32,857 nt of DNA from Candidatus Altimarinota bacterium. GTDB lineage: Bacteria > Patescibacteriota > Gracilibacteria > UBA1369 > UM-FILTER-53-11. Location: NCBI GenBank assembly GCA_018061065.1, contig JAGOUV010000015.1:1-32857 (forward strand), written 5' to 3'. Positions 1 to 6,967 of the stretch are shown here, in pieces (the first letter of the stretch is position 1; each line of letters begins with the position of its first letter). The position numbers and the translations under genes are program-made. The notes beneath the pieces were generated by a model. The model worked only from the letters and a program-made list of their open reading frames with translations, was not told where the DNA came from and did not search any database.

Positions 1-848
1 CCACCACCTATGGAAGCTACATCCTTTAACTTAACGCCAAAGAAAATATCACTGTCACGATATTTATAACCAAGCCATGCGACGAGTGCCAATGAACCGA
101 CAATCATTGTTTTATCCAATCCACTGCCTCCTTGGAGATTTCTGAGCAGTTCTTTCTTCATGTCGCCCAATGTGTGACCCAAAAGCGGTTTATTCTTTTC
201 TTGATTTAGATCTGCATCTGCACGGTTTTCTTTTTCAAAACGTTCATGCAAAATCTGCACCAATGCCTTTACGACTGCATCACTTTGTTCGTATGTATTT
301 TTATGAGTGGGGTCGCTGTCGGGCGTAGCTTGCTTTAAGCCTGCTACAAAGGCGAGACGACCTTTTCCACGGGGGATATAATCTGCACCTGATCCCGCTT
401 GATTTTCAATATCAAAAATCTTTGCCACATCTGTTGGCGGCATGCCTTCCCAGTTCTCAAAATTCGCTGCGCTGTCTGTACCTGCACGAGACATGATGAG
501 CTTTAAGTTTCCTACAAGCTGGTCATAGCGAATCTTATCTTTTGTAAATGTCTCGATATATTCTTTTGCATCACCAGTTTCATCAATATTTTCGCGGAAA
601 TGTTTATCAAGCGCATCAGTTTTTTTTGCAACATCTTCAGTTAAAACTGTTTTTGCAAGATCCTTGCGTTGTGCTTTCAGAGCCTCTTCTTTTTTCTCTG
701 CCTCTATTTTTTGCGCCATTGTTAAGAGCGGTCCGTATTTTGACTTTTCTGTAGGAACGGGCGTCGGCGCAGCAGCAGAACCCTCCGGGGGTTGTCCTCC
801 CGGTGGTGCTCTAAATACAAATCGAGGATAGTTATCACTTATAGCCAT
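1..848 (-). CDS. Uncharacterised protein with predicted membrane segment, partial (3' end beyond left edge)
   Basis: The reading frame is open from the ATG at 848 to the left edge of the window with no stop, so at least 282 residues are coded and the C-terminus is missing. The N-terminus is rich in Pro, Gly and Ala (about residues 12-33). A charged, probably helical stretch rich in Lys/Glu/Ala follows (about 40-90), then a mixed globular-looking part. Near residue 250 there is a hydrophobic segment, TMIVGSLALVAWLGY, that could cross the membrane. I recognise no domain. The start is fixed by an in-frame ATG lying 6 nt after a TATAAT box; an ATG 5 nt further upstream is out of frame and stops at once. 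It is the last visible member of a same-strand run of three unknown genes (4175 to 1) sharing Pro/Gly-rich ends, so a common structure or surface role is possible but unproven. Confidence 0.75.
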   Translation of the reverse strand, partial: MAISDNYPRFVFRAPPGGQPPEGSAAAPTPVPTEKSKYGPLLTMAQKIEAEKKEEALKAQRKDLAKTVLTEDVAKKTDALDKHFRENIDETGDAKEYIETFTKDKIRYDQLVGNLKLIMSRAGTDSAANFENWEGMPPTDVAKIFDIENQAGSGADYIPRGKGRLAFVAGLKQATPDSDPTHKNTYEQSDAVVKALVQILHERFEKENRADADLNQEKNKPLLGHTLGDMKKELLRNLQGGSGLDKTMIVGSLALVAWLGYKYRDSDIFFGVKLKDVASIGG

Positions 849-854
849 CCCATT

Positions 855-883
855 ATTATACCAAATTTCCTACTTTTGATCAA
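855..883 (-). promoter_or_regulatory. Sigma70-type promoter for the partial gene at 848
   Basis: On the minus strand TTGATC (878-883) and TATAAT (855-860) are separated by exactly 17 nt. The -10 is extended (TGGTATAAT). Only 6 nt separate the -10 from the ATG, so transcription is expected to begin at or within a base or two of the start codon, giving a leaderless mRNA. Confidence 0.7.
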
Positions 884-892
884 TGGCCTATC

Positions 893-3661
893 TTAATGGT
901 GGCCTCCGTGACCACCCCCGCCGCCCTTATTGCCCCCTCGTGCTTCAAAGAAATCATCTACAACGCTTCCCACGAGTGCAGCTGCCACATGGCTTCCCAT
1001 TTGTTTCCACCAAGGACCATGTGGTGAAGCATGGTGTGCATGAGCACCCTCTGGTGGTGGGGGAGGTGTTTTTGCCTGTAGGGAATGCTCAACGGCATGC
1101 TGTTCTGCAGCCGTTTTAGGGTACTTATCCAGGTAATGCGCCTGTATATACTCATCTAATTTTTTACACAATAAGACCTCATCATGGTCATCATCTTTTT
1201 TTGTTTCATTGCGAATTTTCTCAATCATTTTTACAATCCAGACTTTTTTCAAGTTTTCAATAAAATGACGCGCCTCAGTAGTATCCTCAACACCGCCCCA
1301 TCCTGTATGGTGGCCATGTTCAATCGTATGGCGGAAGTAAGCGATCATCTGCAAAACGAGCTCCATTTGTAATCCAAAGAGTGCATTCTTTTTTTCAACA
1401 AGATCAGTTTTGCTCTTTACTGACGGATCCTCAGCAAATGCTGCAAGCGCATTATCAATATCAGTGGGAGTTGAATGAAGATTGAGATCTTTAGCAAAAG
1501 GTATATTCCCGAGCAGCAATTGTGGATCTTCACGCGCGGTAAGTGCTCTTCTCCCGACTTCTTTGCCAGCGCTTATACCGATAGCGGTTATTGCTTTTGT
1601 CGTAGCGGATATGCGTCCCCAAAGACCAGTTCCCGTAGGTGCTGGCGGAGGTGGGGGTGGCTCATGTGCGTCATGATGACCAGCAACGGGTTCATTTAAA
1701 TTCATTATAAATAGTGCTGTACATGCTGCAGCTTTCATCATATTTGTATTGTCTTCTGAGACACCAAGATCAGTAAACTCCTGTCGCATGCCAAAATAAA
1801 TTGCTGCGGTTCCGCTTGGTTTAATTCGTTTATCAACGGGAGTTTTTGCTTTATCGTGAACTAATTTAATTGCTTCGAGCGCCTTTGTAATTGGCGCCGC
1901 AAATCTATTGATATTGCCACTGGCTGCGCTTGCTTGTCTCGTCTGTTCTTCATGTACTTTTGCATATATCGCAGCAAGCACATCGCGTAAACTTTCGGTC
2001 TCTTCTTCGAAAACAGTTTCACGTTCTCCTTTTTTCAATTTAATTTCACGCACTACAATCGTGAGCTCATCGCTCAGGGTGTCTTCATCCAGTTTGGTAA
2101 TTTCTTCAATGCTTGTTGTTACTACTGTAGGGAAAGGAGCGGTGACACGAGCCTCTGAGGCAATCTTTTTTAAGCGACGAATACCATTGCCGAAATTTCG
2201 TGCGGCCGCATCAAGCGCCTCCTGTTTTTTTGCAGCAATTCCTAAAGCGGCATCGCCTGTTTTAGGCGCAGTAGCATCTGCAGGTTTTCTTAATTGTCCT
2301 CGAGTGCGTTTTATAACCGTAAGGTCCGCAAGAACATCATCTATGGAGGGAAGTACGGGAGCAGGGGTGAGATTTTTTGATTGGACTTTTAGAGCAATGC
2401 CCATGAGCTCCCCACGGAGTTTAGCTCCATCTAATAGTGCAACTGCTCGTTCGTCAGTGGTATCAATAATAGGAAAATTTCTTAGCTTTGATAATGCTGC
2501 TGCGGACTGTAGCTGTCCAATTTTTGTTCCAAAACTCAGCATGGTTGCCGTAAGACGTTGCTGTAATTCAGCCGGAGTTTCTTGGTGAGTTCCCGTAGTA
2601 GGTGCGGCAGCAGGCGCGGTTACTTGCTTTGCTAACTGCTTCACTTCCATCAAGAAACCAATAATATCATCTACTTTAGGTGGTTCTTCTATGGGAGTCT
2701 GTGCGACTGCTACAACTGTGCGGTCTTTTAATTTTTTATTAGTAATTTCATCTTGTACATCAGTGCGAGCCATACCTAAATCGGTTGCCGCTTTTTCTAC
2801 AGCCTCAATTTTCTCCTTATACGCACTAAAGAGTTCCGCAGTATTTGCAGCATTTCCCGCCGCTGCGCGGCGCATTCCTTTAAAACTATCTAATACCTCA
2901 GACTTACTTGCCAGATGCACCGTCTTTCCTAGGGTGTCTAACGCAACACCTGTTACATCAGCTCCTTTTGTAAATAATTCTTGCACCTCTGTTGGCAGAG
3001 TAGTTACATCTACGCCAAGTCCATCAATAAAAATTCTTTTCAGCCAGGCGATGTAGTCATGAAGTTCAGTTCTTTTTGCCAATCGAGCAGGAACATCACC
3101 CGTCGATGCATTTACGAGTGCTTTAATTTTAGCTAGAAAATCTGCAGCGGTAGGTAGGGTTGCATCGCGTGTTTCAGCGGTGATTTCTTTTCTAATAAAT
3201 CGTGCGGGAAGTACTTTGTTCACGTATTTTGCCGCCGCACGATCTTTTTCATCAATGGTTGCTAATAATAACTCCAATACAGTTTTGTCTGCTGTCACAG
3301 CATCTAAATCCATTGGAGTATGTGCATTATGTTCAAATATATCTGCAAGATGTTGTACGTCCTGCTCGAACAGTGTTCTTAAATACGTCAGTACCCGATA
3401 GTGAGTTGGATTTGCTATAGTATTAATCCTTCCTGTTTTGTCACCGGTTAAAACAAGACGAAGTGTTTCTTTATCGTTATCAGTAAGGTCCTCATCAAAC
3501 CATTTCTGAATCATTAATGGATCAGTTTGAGGTTTATGTATATCGTGACCATGTGTATCTTGGCCATCGACTACCGTATCATTCATTAAATGAGAGAGTA
3601 TTTGTAAACTCGCAAGGTCATGTTTTTGCTCTCCTGGATTTTCACCTGGTCCACCGCTCAT
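893..3661 (-). CDS. Large uncharacterised protein with poly-Pro and His/Gly-rich C-terminus (922 aa)
   Basis: I do not recognise this family. The protein has no signal peptide and no clear membrane helix in its first 600 residues. That part is mostly Lys/Glu/Ala/Leu-rich and looks largely helical. A run of six prolines lies near residue 670 just after a His-rich patch, and a five-proline run near 868 is followed by another His-rich patch. The last residues are GGGGGHGGHH. Two further helical-looking blocks lie between the proline runs. The start ATG at 3661 is 10 nt after the stop of the upstream gene, which suggests co-transcription. No Shine-Dalgarno precedes it. The long plus-strand frames opposite this gene are antisense shadows. 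The His/Gly tail could bind metal, but that is only inferred from composition. Confidence 0.8.
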   Translation of the reverse strand: MSGGPGENPGEQKHDLASLQILSHLMNDTVVDGQDTHGHDIHKPQTDPLMIQKWFDEDLTDNDKETLRLVLTGDKTGRINTIANPTHYRVLTYLRTLFEQDVQHLADIFEHNAHTPMDLDAVTADKTVLELLLATIDEKDRAAAKYVNKVLPARFIRKEITAETRDATLPTAADFLAKIKALVNASTGDVPARLAKRTELHDYIAWLKRIFIDGLGVDVTTLPTEVQELFTKGADVTGVALDTLGKTVHLASKSEVLDSFKGMRRAAAGNAANTAELFSAYKEKIEAVEKAATDLGMARTDVQDEITNKKLKDRTVVAVAQTPIEEPPKVDDIIGFLMEVKQLAKQVTAPAAAPTTGTHQETPAELQQRLTATMLSFGTKIGQLQSAAALSKLRNFPIIDTTDERAVALLDGAKLRGELMGIALKVQSKNLTPAPVLPSIDDVLADLTVIKRTRGQLRKPADATAPKTGDAALGIAAKKQEALDAAARNFGNGIRRLKKIASEARVTAPFPTVVTTSIEEITKLDEDTLSDELTIVVREIKLKKGERETVFEEETESLRDVLAAIYAKVHEEQTRQASAASGNINRFAAPITKALEAIKLVHDKAKTPVDKRIKPSGTAAIYFGMRQEFTDLGVSEDNTNMMKAAACTALFIMNLNEPVAGHHDAHEPPPPPPAPTGTGLWGRISATTKAITAIGISAGKEVGRRALTAREDPQLLLGNIPFAKDLNLHSTPTDIDNALAAFAEDPSVKSKTDLVEKKNALFGLQMELVLQMIAYFRHTIEHGHHTGWGGVEDTTEARHFIENLKKVWIVKMIEKIRNETKKDDDHDEVLLCKKLDEYIQAHYLDKYPKTAAEQHAVEHSLQAKTPPPPPEGAHAHHASPHGPWWKQMGSHVAAALVGSVVDDFFEARGGNKGGGGGHGGHH

Positions 3662-3671
3662 AAATAATTTA

Positions 3672-4175
3672 TTAGTCTTTTATATTTGGGCCACGATGAA
3701 ATACCTGATTAATAGGTACAACCACTGCGCCTACTTTAATACCGACTCTCACTGAATTAGATGAGTCGTCATATTCCATAACTTTTAGCTGTGAATTGTC
3801 ACTTACATAGGCATCCCCATGAGCATCTACTTCAATGGTAAATCGTGTTCCTGAGGGAAGATCGGCATAATGTCCTTCGGTACTACTTGGGTTATGTGGG
3901 GCAGTGTTTCCAGAAGGTCTAATATCAATATCGTCTGATGCATCGTGCTTAGTCCAATCCATTACTTTTCCGATTGCTGCAGCTACGGGTAGAGCTACTG
4001 CAAGTCCAATAACTGCAGATTTTTTTGGATTATTTCTTACCCATCCAGGGCCTTTCTTAGGTCCAGTAGGTGCGCCGCCGCCGTGTCCACCAGCTGCTCC
4101 GGTCGGTGCCGCTGTAGGTGCGGGTCTCTTATATCGTCCTCCTCCTGGTGTGGGTGATGGTGAGCCGGGTGCCAT
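3672..4175 (-). CDS. Small single-pass membrane protein with Pro/Gly-rich N-terminus, unknown function (167 aa)
   Basis: The N-terminal 45 residues are low-complexity Pro/Gly/Ala with Lys/Arg. One hydrophobic segment follows at about 53-69 (SAVIGLAVALPVAAAIGK). A C-terminal domain of about 90 residues, rich in Asp, Ser and Val, may be a small beta fold. With positive charges before the helix, the N-terminus is expected inside and the C-terminal domain outside; this is inference. The gene is the first of three consecutive minus-strand unknown genes, divergent from tig. AT-rich TATAAT-like boxes occur in the 80 nt upstream, but none has a convincing -35. I know no family for it. Confidence 0.75.
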   Translation of the reverse strand: MAPGSPSPTPGGGRYKRPAPTAAPTGAAGGHGGGAPTGPKKGPGWVRNNPKKSAVIGLAVALPVAAAIGKVMDWTKHDASDDIDIRPSGNTAPHNPSSTEGHYADLPSGTRFTIEVDAHGDAYVSDNSQLKVMEYDDSSNSVRVGIKVGAVVVPINQVFHRGPNIKD

Positions 4176-4217
4176 ATATACACAATTAAATTATATCTGA
4201 TAATTATACCTCATATA

Positions 4218-4235
4218 CCCTGGTCATGTACAGGG
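4218..4235. repeat. Short inverted repeat CCCTG-N8-CAGGG in the tig promoter region
   Basis: CCCTG (4218-4222) and CAGGG (4231-4235) are perfect inverted arms separated by 8 nt. The element covers the proposed -35 of tig, so it could be an operator. A chance occurrence is equally possible. Confidence 0.35.
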
Positions 4236-4249
4236 CTTTGTGTTACTGT
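4221..4249 (+). promoter_or_regulatory. Candidate tig promoter (extended -10)
   Basis: TGGTCA (4221-4226, four of six matches to the -35 consensus) and TACTGT (4244-4249) are 17 nt apart. The -10 carries an upstream TG (TGTTACTGT). Six nt separate it from the ATG at 4256, predicting a leaderless tig mRNA. Confidence 0.45.
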
Positions 4250-4255
4250 GCGCGC

Positions 4256-5530
4256 ATGAAAATCGATGTAAAAAAACTCCCAAAGTCAGAAGTTCAGCTT
4301 ACCGTAGCCGTTTCAGAAGAAGAAATGGCCAAATATGAAGAACAGGCAACCAAGCGTATTTCAGAGCAGGTTGAGGTTCCTGGTTTCCGCAAAGGCACGG
4401 CTCCTAAGTATTTGGTGCTCGCGCGTGTCGGTAAGGAGATGTTTGAGGAAGAAGTTGTTCGCTTAGCCCTTCCACAGACCTACGCAAAAGCAGTCGTAGA
4501 CAACAAAATCGAGGCAATTGGTTCTCCACGGGTGACGGTAAAGAAACAGACACCACTTGAATACGAAGCAATTATTCCTACTTTTCCTGACATTACGATT
4601 AAGGATTTGGACAAGCTCGTAATTCCGGAAGAAAAGCTCGAGGTTTCTGAAAAAGAGATGAATGATGTGGTAGATGAGATGCGTCGTTACCATGCTACAT
4701 ATAAAGACTTGGATCGTGCAGTGGTAAAAGGCGATCGTATGGAAATTGATTTCCAGGGTTACGATGAAGGTGGTGCCGCTTTAGACAAAACGAACTCAAA
4801 AAATCACCCGCTTGTTTTGGGTGAGGGGAGTTTGATTCCTGGTTTTGAAGAACACCTTATGGGTATGAAAGTAGGGGAGAAAAAGCGCTTTCCTATTACC
4901 TTTCCTAAGGATTACCACTACGAGCCATTCAAGAGTAAAAAAGTCGAGTTTGAGGTAAAAGTAGTGAAAGCTCAAGAGCCTCAGCTTCCTGAATTATCTG
5001 AAGAATTTATTGAAAAAATTGTAGGTAGCAAGAAGTCAGTTGAAGAGTTTAAGACGTTGGTAAAAGAAGATGTAACTGCACGCAAGAGTCAGGAGGTACA
5101 CACCAAACGTGAGAATAAACTTTTTGAGGAGCTTATTGAGCGTTCTACATTAGAAGTGCCTCCATCACTCATTGATGAAGAAATCGACGTTATGATGGAA
5201 GAGCTCAAGCAGCGTGTTGAATCATCAGGCGGCAATTTTGATGGCTTTGTTGAGGAGATGAAGAAGCAGAAAAAAGATCCACGCAAGGATTACGAGCAAG
5301 AGGCTCAAAAGCGCGTAAAGATCCGTCTCATTCTCAATCATCTTTTCAAAACGCTCCCTATCGAAGTCTCAGATGACGATATGAAGGCAGCTTATGAAGA
5401 GCTTACAAAGACGGCTGATGGTGACCGCAAAAAGGCGATTGAACAGCAGTTTAAAGAGCAGCGTGGCATCTACGCCCGTGTTAAAAATAACATGATGCTC
5501 GACAAATTGTTGAAGAAATACCTTGGCTAA
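4256..5530 (+). CDS. tig: Trigger factor, ribosome-associated chaperone and peptidyl-prolyl isomerase
   Basis: Trigger factor docks at the ribosomal exit tunnel and shields nascent chains. The N-terminal domain carries the ribosome-binding signature GFRKG at residues 43-47. An FKBP-type isomerase domain follows at about 160-245, containing VLGEGSLIPGFEEHLMGM and the usual GEKKRF and YHYEPF segments. The C-terminal part is helical, as in the chaperone arms. The length of 424 residues is normal for the family. I chose the ATG at 4256 rather than the in-frame ATG at 4226, because MKIDVKK matches a family N-terminus and 4226 lies within the proposed promoter. The small membrane gene begins 28 nt after the stop. 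In many bacteria tig precedes clpP/clpX; that is not the case here, and clpC lies 20 kb away on the other strand. Confidence 0.96.
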   Translation: MKIDVKKLPKSEVQLTVAVSEEEMAKYEEQATKRISEQVEVPGFRKGTAPKYLVLARVGKEMFEEEVVRLALPQTYAKAVVDNKIEAIGSPRVTVKKQTPLEYEAIIPTFPDITIKDLDKLVIPEEKLEVSEKEMNDVVDEMRRYHATYKDLDRAVVKGDRMEIDFQGYDEGGAALDKTNSKNHPLVLGEGSLIPGFEEHLMGMKVGEKKRFPITFPKDYHYEPFKSKKVEFEVKVVKAQEPQLPELSEEFIEKIVGSKKSVEEFKTLVKEDVTARKSQEVHTKRENKLFEELIERSTLEVPPSLIDEEIDVMMEELKQRVESSGGNFDGFVEEMKKQKKDPRKDYEQEAQKRVKIRLILNHLFKTLPIEVSDDDMKAAYEELTKTADGDRKKAIEQQFKEQRGIYARVKNNMMLDKLLKKYLG

Positions 5531-5552
5531 GTCCTATTGCCTACGTTATACT
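5523..5552 (+). promoter_or_regulatory. Promoter for the LapA-like gene, overlapping the end of tig
   Basis: TTGGCT (5523-5528) and TATACT (5547-5552) are 18 nt apart. The -35 lies inside the last codons of tig. Six nt separate the -10 from the GTG start at 5559, predicting a leaderless transcript. Confidence 0.55.
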
Positions 5553-5558
5553 ATTATT

Positions 5559-5807
5559 GTGAAAACATTTTACTTAATAGGTTCGATTCTCTTTACGGTA
5601 TTAATTTTAATCGTTGGTTTCCAGAACTACGGAAATAGTTTTAGTGGATTCACGGTATTTTTTACCGAATTTGATATGAGTGGAACCCTCGTTGTATTCC
5701 TCATTGCACTTCTTGGTATCTTTGCGGGAGGATTTTACGTTGGATTTTTGAACTCACTTCTCAAGAGTCGACAAGAAGACGAAGAGCAGCCGGGAGGCCT
5801 TATATAA
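5559..5807 (+). CDS. Small two-helix membrane protein, LapA-domain-like (82 aa)
   Basis: The protein consists of two hydrophobic helices, about residues 3-20 and 36-60, joined by a short polar linker. It ends in a charged acidic tail (SRQEDEEQPGG). The pattern of a first helix ending in FQN, a beta-like stretch, a second helix containing LLGIFAGGFY and a short basic-then-acidic tail resembles the lipopolysaccharide assembly protein A (LapA, DUF1049) domain. Many Gram-positive and CPR genomes have such small proteins with no known role. The start is taken as GTG at 5559 because it sits 6 nt after a TATACT box; a TTG at 5523 would add residues that overlap the end of tig. The assignment rests on pattern only. 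Confidence 0.7.
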   Translation: MKTFYLIGSILFTVLILIVGFQNYGNSFSGFTVFFTEFDMSGTLVVFLIALLGIFAGGFYVGFLNSLLKSRQEDEEQPGGLI

Positions 5808-5858
5808 GCCGTAAAATAGTAGACACGCGCTGCGCAAATAAGTAGCATTTGTTCTTTT

Positions 5859-5929
5859 TGTATACAATTTTGTGTACATACCCTTGACCCATGCACATTT
5901 TTTTTATACAGTAGTTTCTACTTGTACAA
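5859..5929. promoter_or_regulatory. Three TGTA(n)ACA-type palindromes around the promoter of the winged-helix gene
   Basis: TGTATACA (5859-5866), TGTACA (5873-5878) and TTGTACAA (5922-5929) are each perfect palindromes. Two lie just upstream of the -35 and one between the -10 and the start codon at 5935. This arrangement suits an operator set, possibly for autoregulation by the winged-helix protein. It is inference from symmetry and position. Confidence 0.4.
5884..5912 (+). promoter_or_regulatory. Sigma70-type promoter for the winged-helix gene
   Basis: TTGACC (5884-5889) and TACAGT (5907-5912) have an exact 17-nt spacer. The predicted transcription start near 5919 leaves a leader of about 16 nt. 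Confidence 0.6.
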
Positions 5930-5934
5930 ATTAA

Positions 5935-6504
5935 ATGCTCAAACGACTTTTTACATCTAACGCACGCATCAAACTTTTAGAGACATTCCTCCTCAATCCA
6001 GACGGAGAATTCTTTATTAGAGAGCTTACGCGTAAGTTAGGGGAGCAGATTAACTCAGTTCGTAGAGAGCTCACGAATCTAAAATCCGTGGGTTTGCTTA
6101 AATCTCGCGCAAAGAACCGTAAGAAGTTTTACGTCGTAAATAAAAATCATCTTCTCTATAACGAGCTGCGTTCAATTTTCAGAAAAGCTTCTTCAACCTT
6201 TGAAGAACTTTCGAAGGCAATTCAAAAAATGGGTGAAGTGGATTTATTAGTCATCTCGGGTGCATTCATTGAAAAAAATTCACCAACAGACCTATTTATT
6301 GTTGGAGAGATCGATAAACACGAACTTCAAGAATATATAAATAAAGAGTTTGATCCCAAATTTCCGTTAAAAATGAGTATTATGTCGTACGATGATTTCA
6401 TGTATCGCATGAAAATTAATGATCGCTTCGTAAAAGAACTGCTTACAGATCAGGAAAATGTGATTTCTATAAATAAGCTTGAAAAGTCTCTCGATACTCT
6501 ATAA
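5935..6504 (+). CDS. Winged-helix DNA-binding protein with degenerate nucleotidyltransferase-like C-domain
   Basis: Residues 1-70 form a winged helix-turn-helix of the ArsR/MarR type: a helix ending ETFLLNPDG, the element EFFIRELTRKLG, the recognition helix around INSVRRELTNLKSVGLL, and a basic wing KSRAKNRKKFYVV. Residues from about 80 on resemble the nucleotidyltransferase fold seen in small regulator-NTase fusions, with LLVISGAF followed by TDLFIVGEID. The usual catalytic GS and paired aspartates are not all present, so the domain is probably non-catalytic. The gene stands between a membrane-protein gene and rplS and has its own promoter flanked by palindromes. A transcriptional regulator, perhaps autoregulatory, is the best description; its targets are unknown. 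Confidence 0.75.
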   Translation: MLKRLFTSNARIKLLETFLLNPDGEFFIRELTRKLGEQINSVRRELTNLKSVGLLKSRAKNRKKFYVVNKNHLLYNELRSIFRKASSTFEELSKAIQKMGEVDLLVISGAFIEKNSPTDLFIVGEIDKHELQEYINKEFDPKFPLKMSIMSYDDFMYRMKINDRFVKELLTDQENVISINKLEKSLDTL

Positions 6505-6505
6505 T
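6479..6505 (+). promoter_or_regulatory. Candidate rplS promoter overlapping the end of the upstream gene
   Basis: TATAAT (6500-6505) overlaps the TAA stop of the preceding gene. TTGAAA (6479-6484) lies 15 nt upstream, a short spacer. The GTG start at 6515 begins 9 nt after the -10, so the leader would be only 2-3 nt. Confidence 0.5.
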
Positions 6506-6514
6506 CTATCGCCC

Positions 6515-6889
6515 GTGGATACATTACATGAATTAGATAAACGTCAGCTCAGCAAGAACGCACCTCAATTGCGCTCTGGTTACAACGTAAAAGTTCACCA
6601 GAAGATCAAGGAGGGTGAAAAAGAACGTGTTCAGATCTTTGAAGGTTTGATCATTTCTATCTCAAGCGGATTCGGTTTGAGCAAAACGTTCACGGTTAGA
6701 AAAGTAGTAGATGGTGTTGGTGTCGAGAAAATCTTCCCGGTACACTCACCAAACATCTCTAAGATTGAGGTGACACGCAAATCACGCGTACGCCGCGCAC
6801 GCTTGTACTACATGACTCGCACAACTGGTAAGAAGATCAAGTTGTACCAGGAAAAGGAGTCAAAAGAGACAGAAAAAGAGGCTGCATAG
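6515..6889 (+). CDS. rplS: 50S ribosomal protein L19
   Basis: L19 is a structural protein of the large subunit at the interface with the 30S. The 124-residue product carries the family core: the RSGYNVKVHQKIKEG strand, ERVQIFEGLIIS, the KTFTVRKVVDGVGVEKIFP motif, HSPNISKIEV, and the basic RKSRVRRARLYYM end. A charged Lys/Glu tail completes it. The start is GTG at 6515; an upstream in-frame ATG would overlap the winged-helix gene and add residues foreign to L19. rplS usually follows rpsP-rimM-trmD, but here it stands alone with its own promoter. A strong intrinsic terminator lies 24 nt downstream of the stop. Confidence 0.95.
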   Translation: MDTLHELDKRQLSKNAPQLRSGYNVKVHQKIKEGEKERVQIFEGLIISISSGFGLSKTFTVRKVVDGVGVEKIFPVHSPNISKIEVTRKSRVRRARLYYMTRTTGKKIKLYQEKESKETEKEAA

Positions 6890-6912
6890 GCTTCTACTCA
6901 ATGAGAAATATA

Positions 6913-6951
6913 AAATGCCCGACACTCTAAACAGCGTTCGGGCATTTTTTT
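6913..6951 (+). terminator. Rho-independent terminator after rplS
   Basis: The arms AAATGCCCGA (6913-6922) and TCGGGCATTT (6938-6947) pair perfectly over 10 bp with a 15-nt loop. A run of seven T follows the CA of the right arm (6945-6951). Confidence 0.85.
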
Positions 6952-6954
6952 GTA

Positions 6955-6960
6955 TATAAT
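6955..6960 (+). promoter_or_regulatory. -10 box of the CsaB-like gene
   Basis: TATAAT lies directly after the rplS terminator and 7 nt before the ATG at 6968. A clear -35 is not seen. The spacing predicts a leaderless mRNA. Confidence 0.5.
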
Positions 6961-6967
6961 CAGCCTG

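Noticed and set aside
1908-2588. Long plus-strand frame (226 codons) opposite the 922-residue gene
   Set aside because: It is antisense to a longer, well-bounded gene in a run of same-strand genes. Its product is Ser/Arg/Ala-rich low complexity as expected from the reverse strand of that gene, and it has no promoter.
4226-4255. Upstream in-frame ATG for tig
   Set aside because: It would add ten residues (with two Cys) unlike other trigger factors and starts inside the promoter and inverted repeat.
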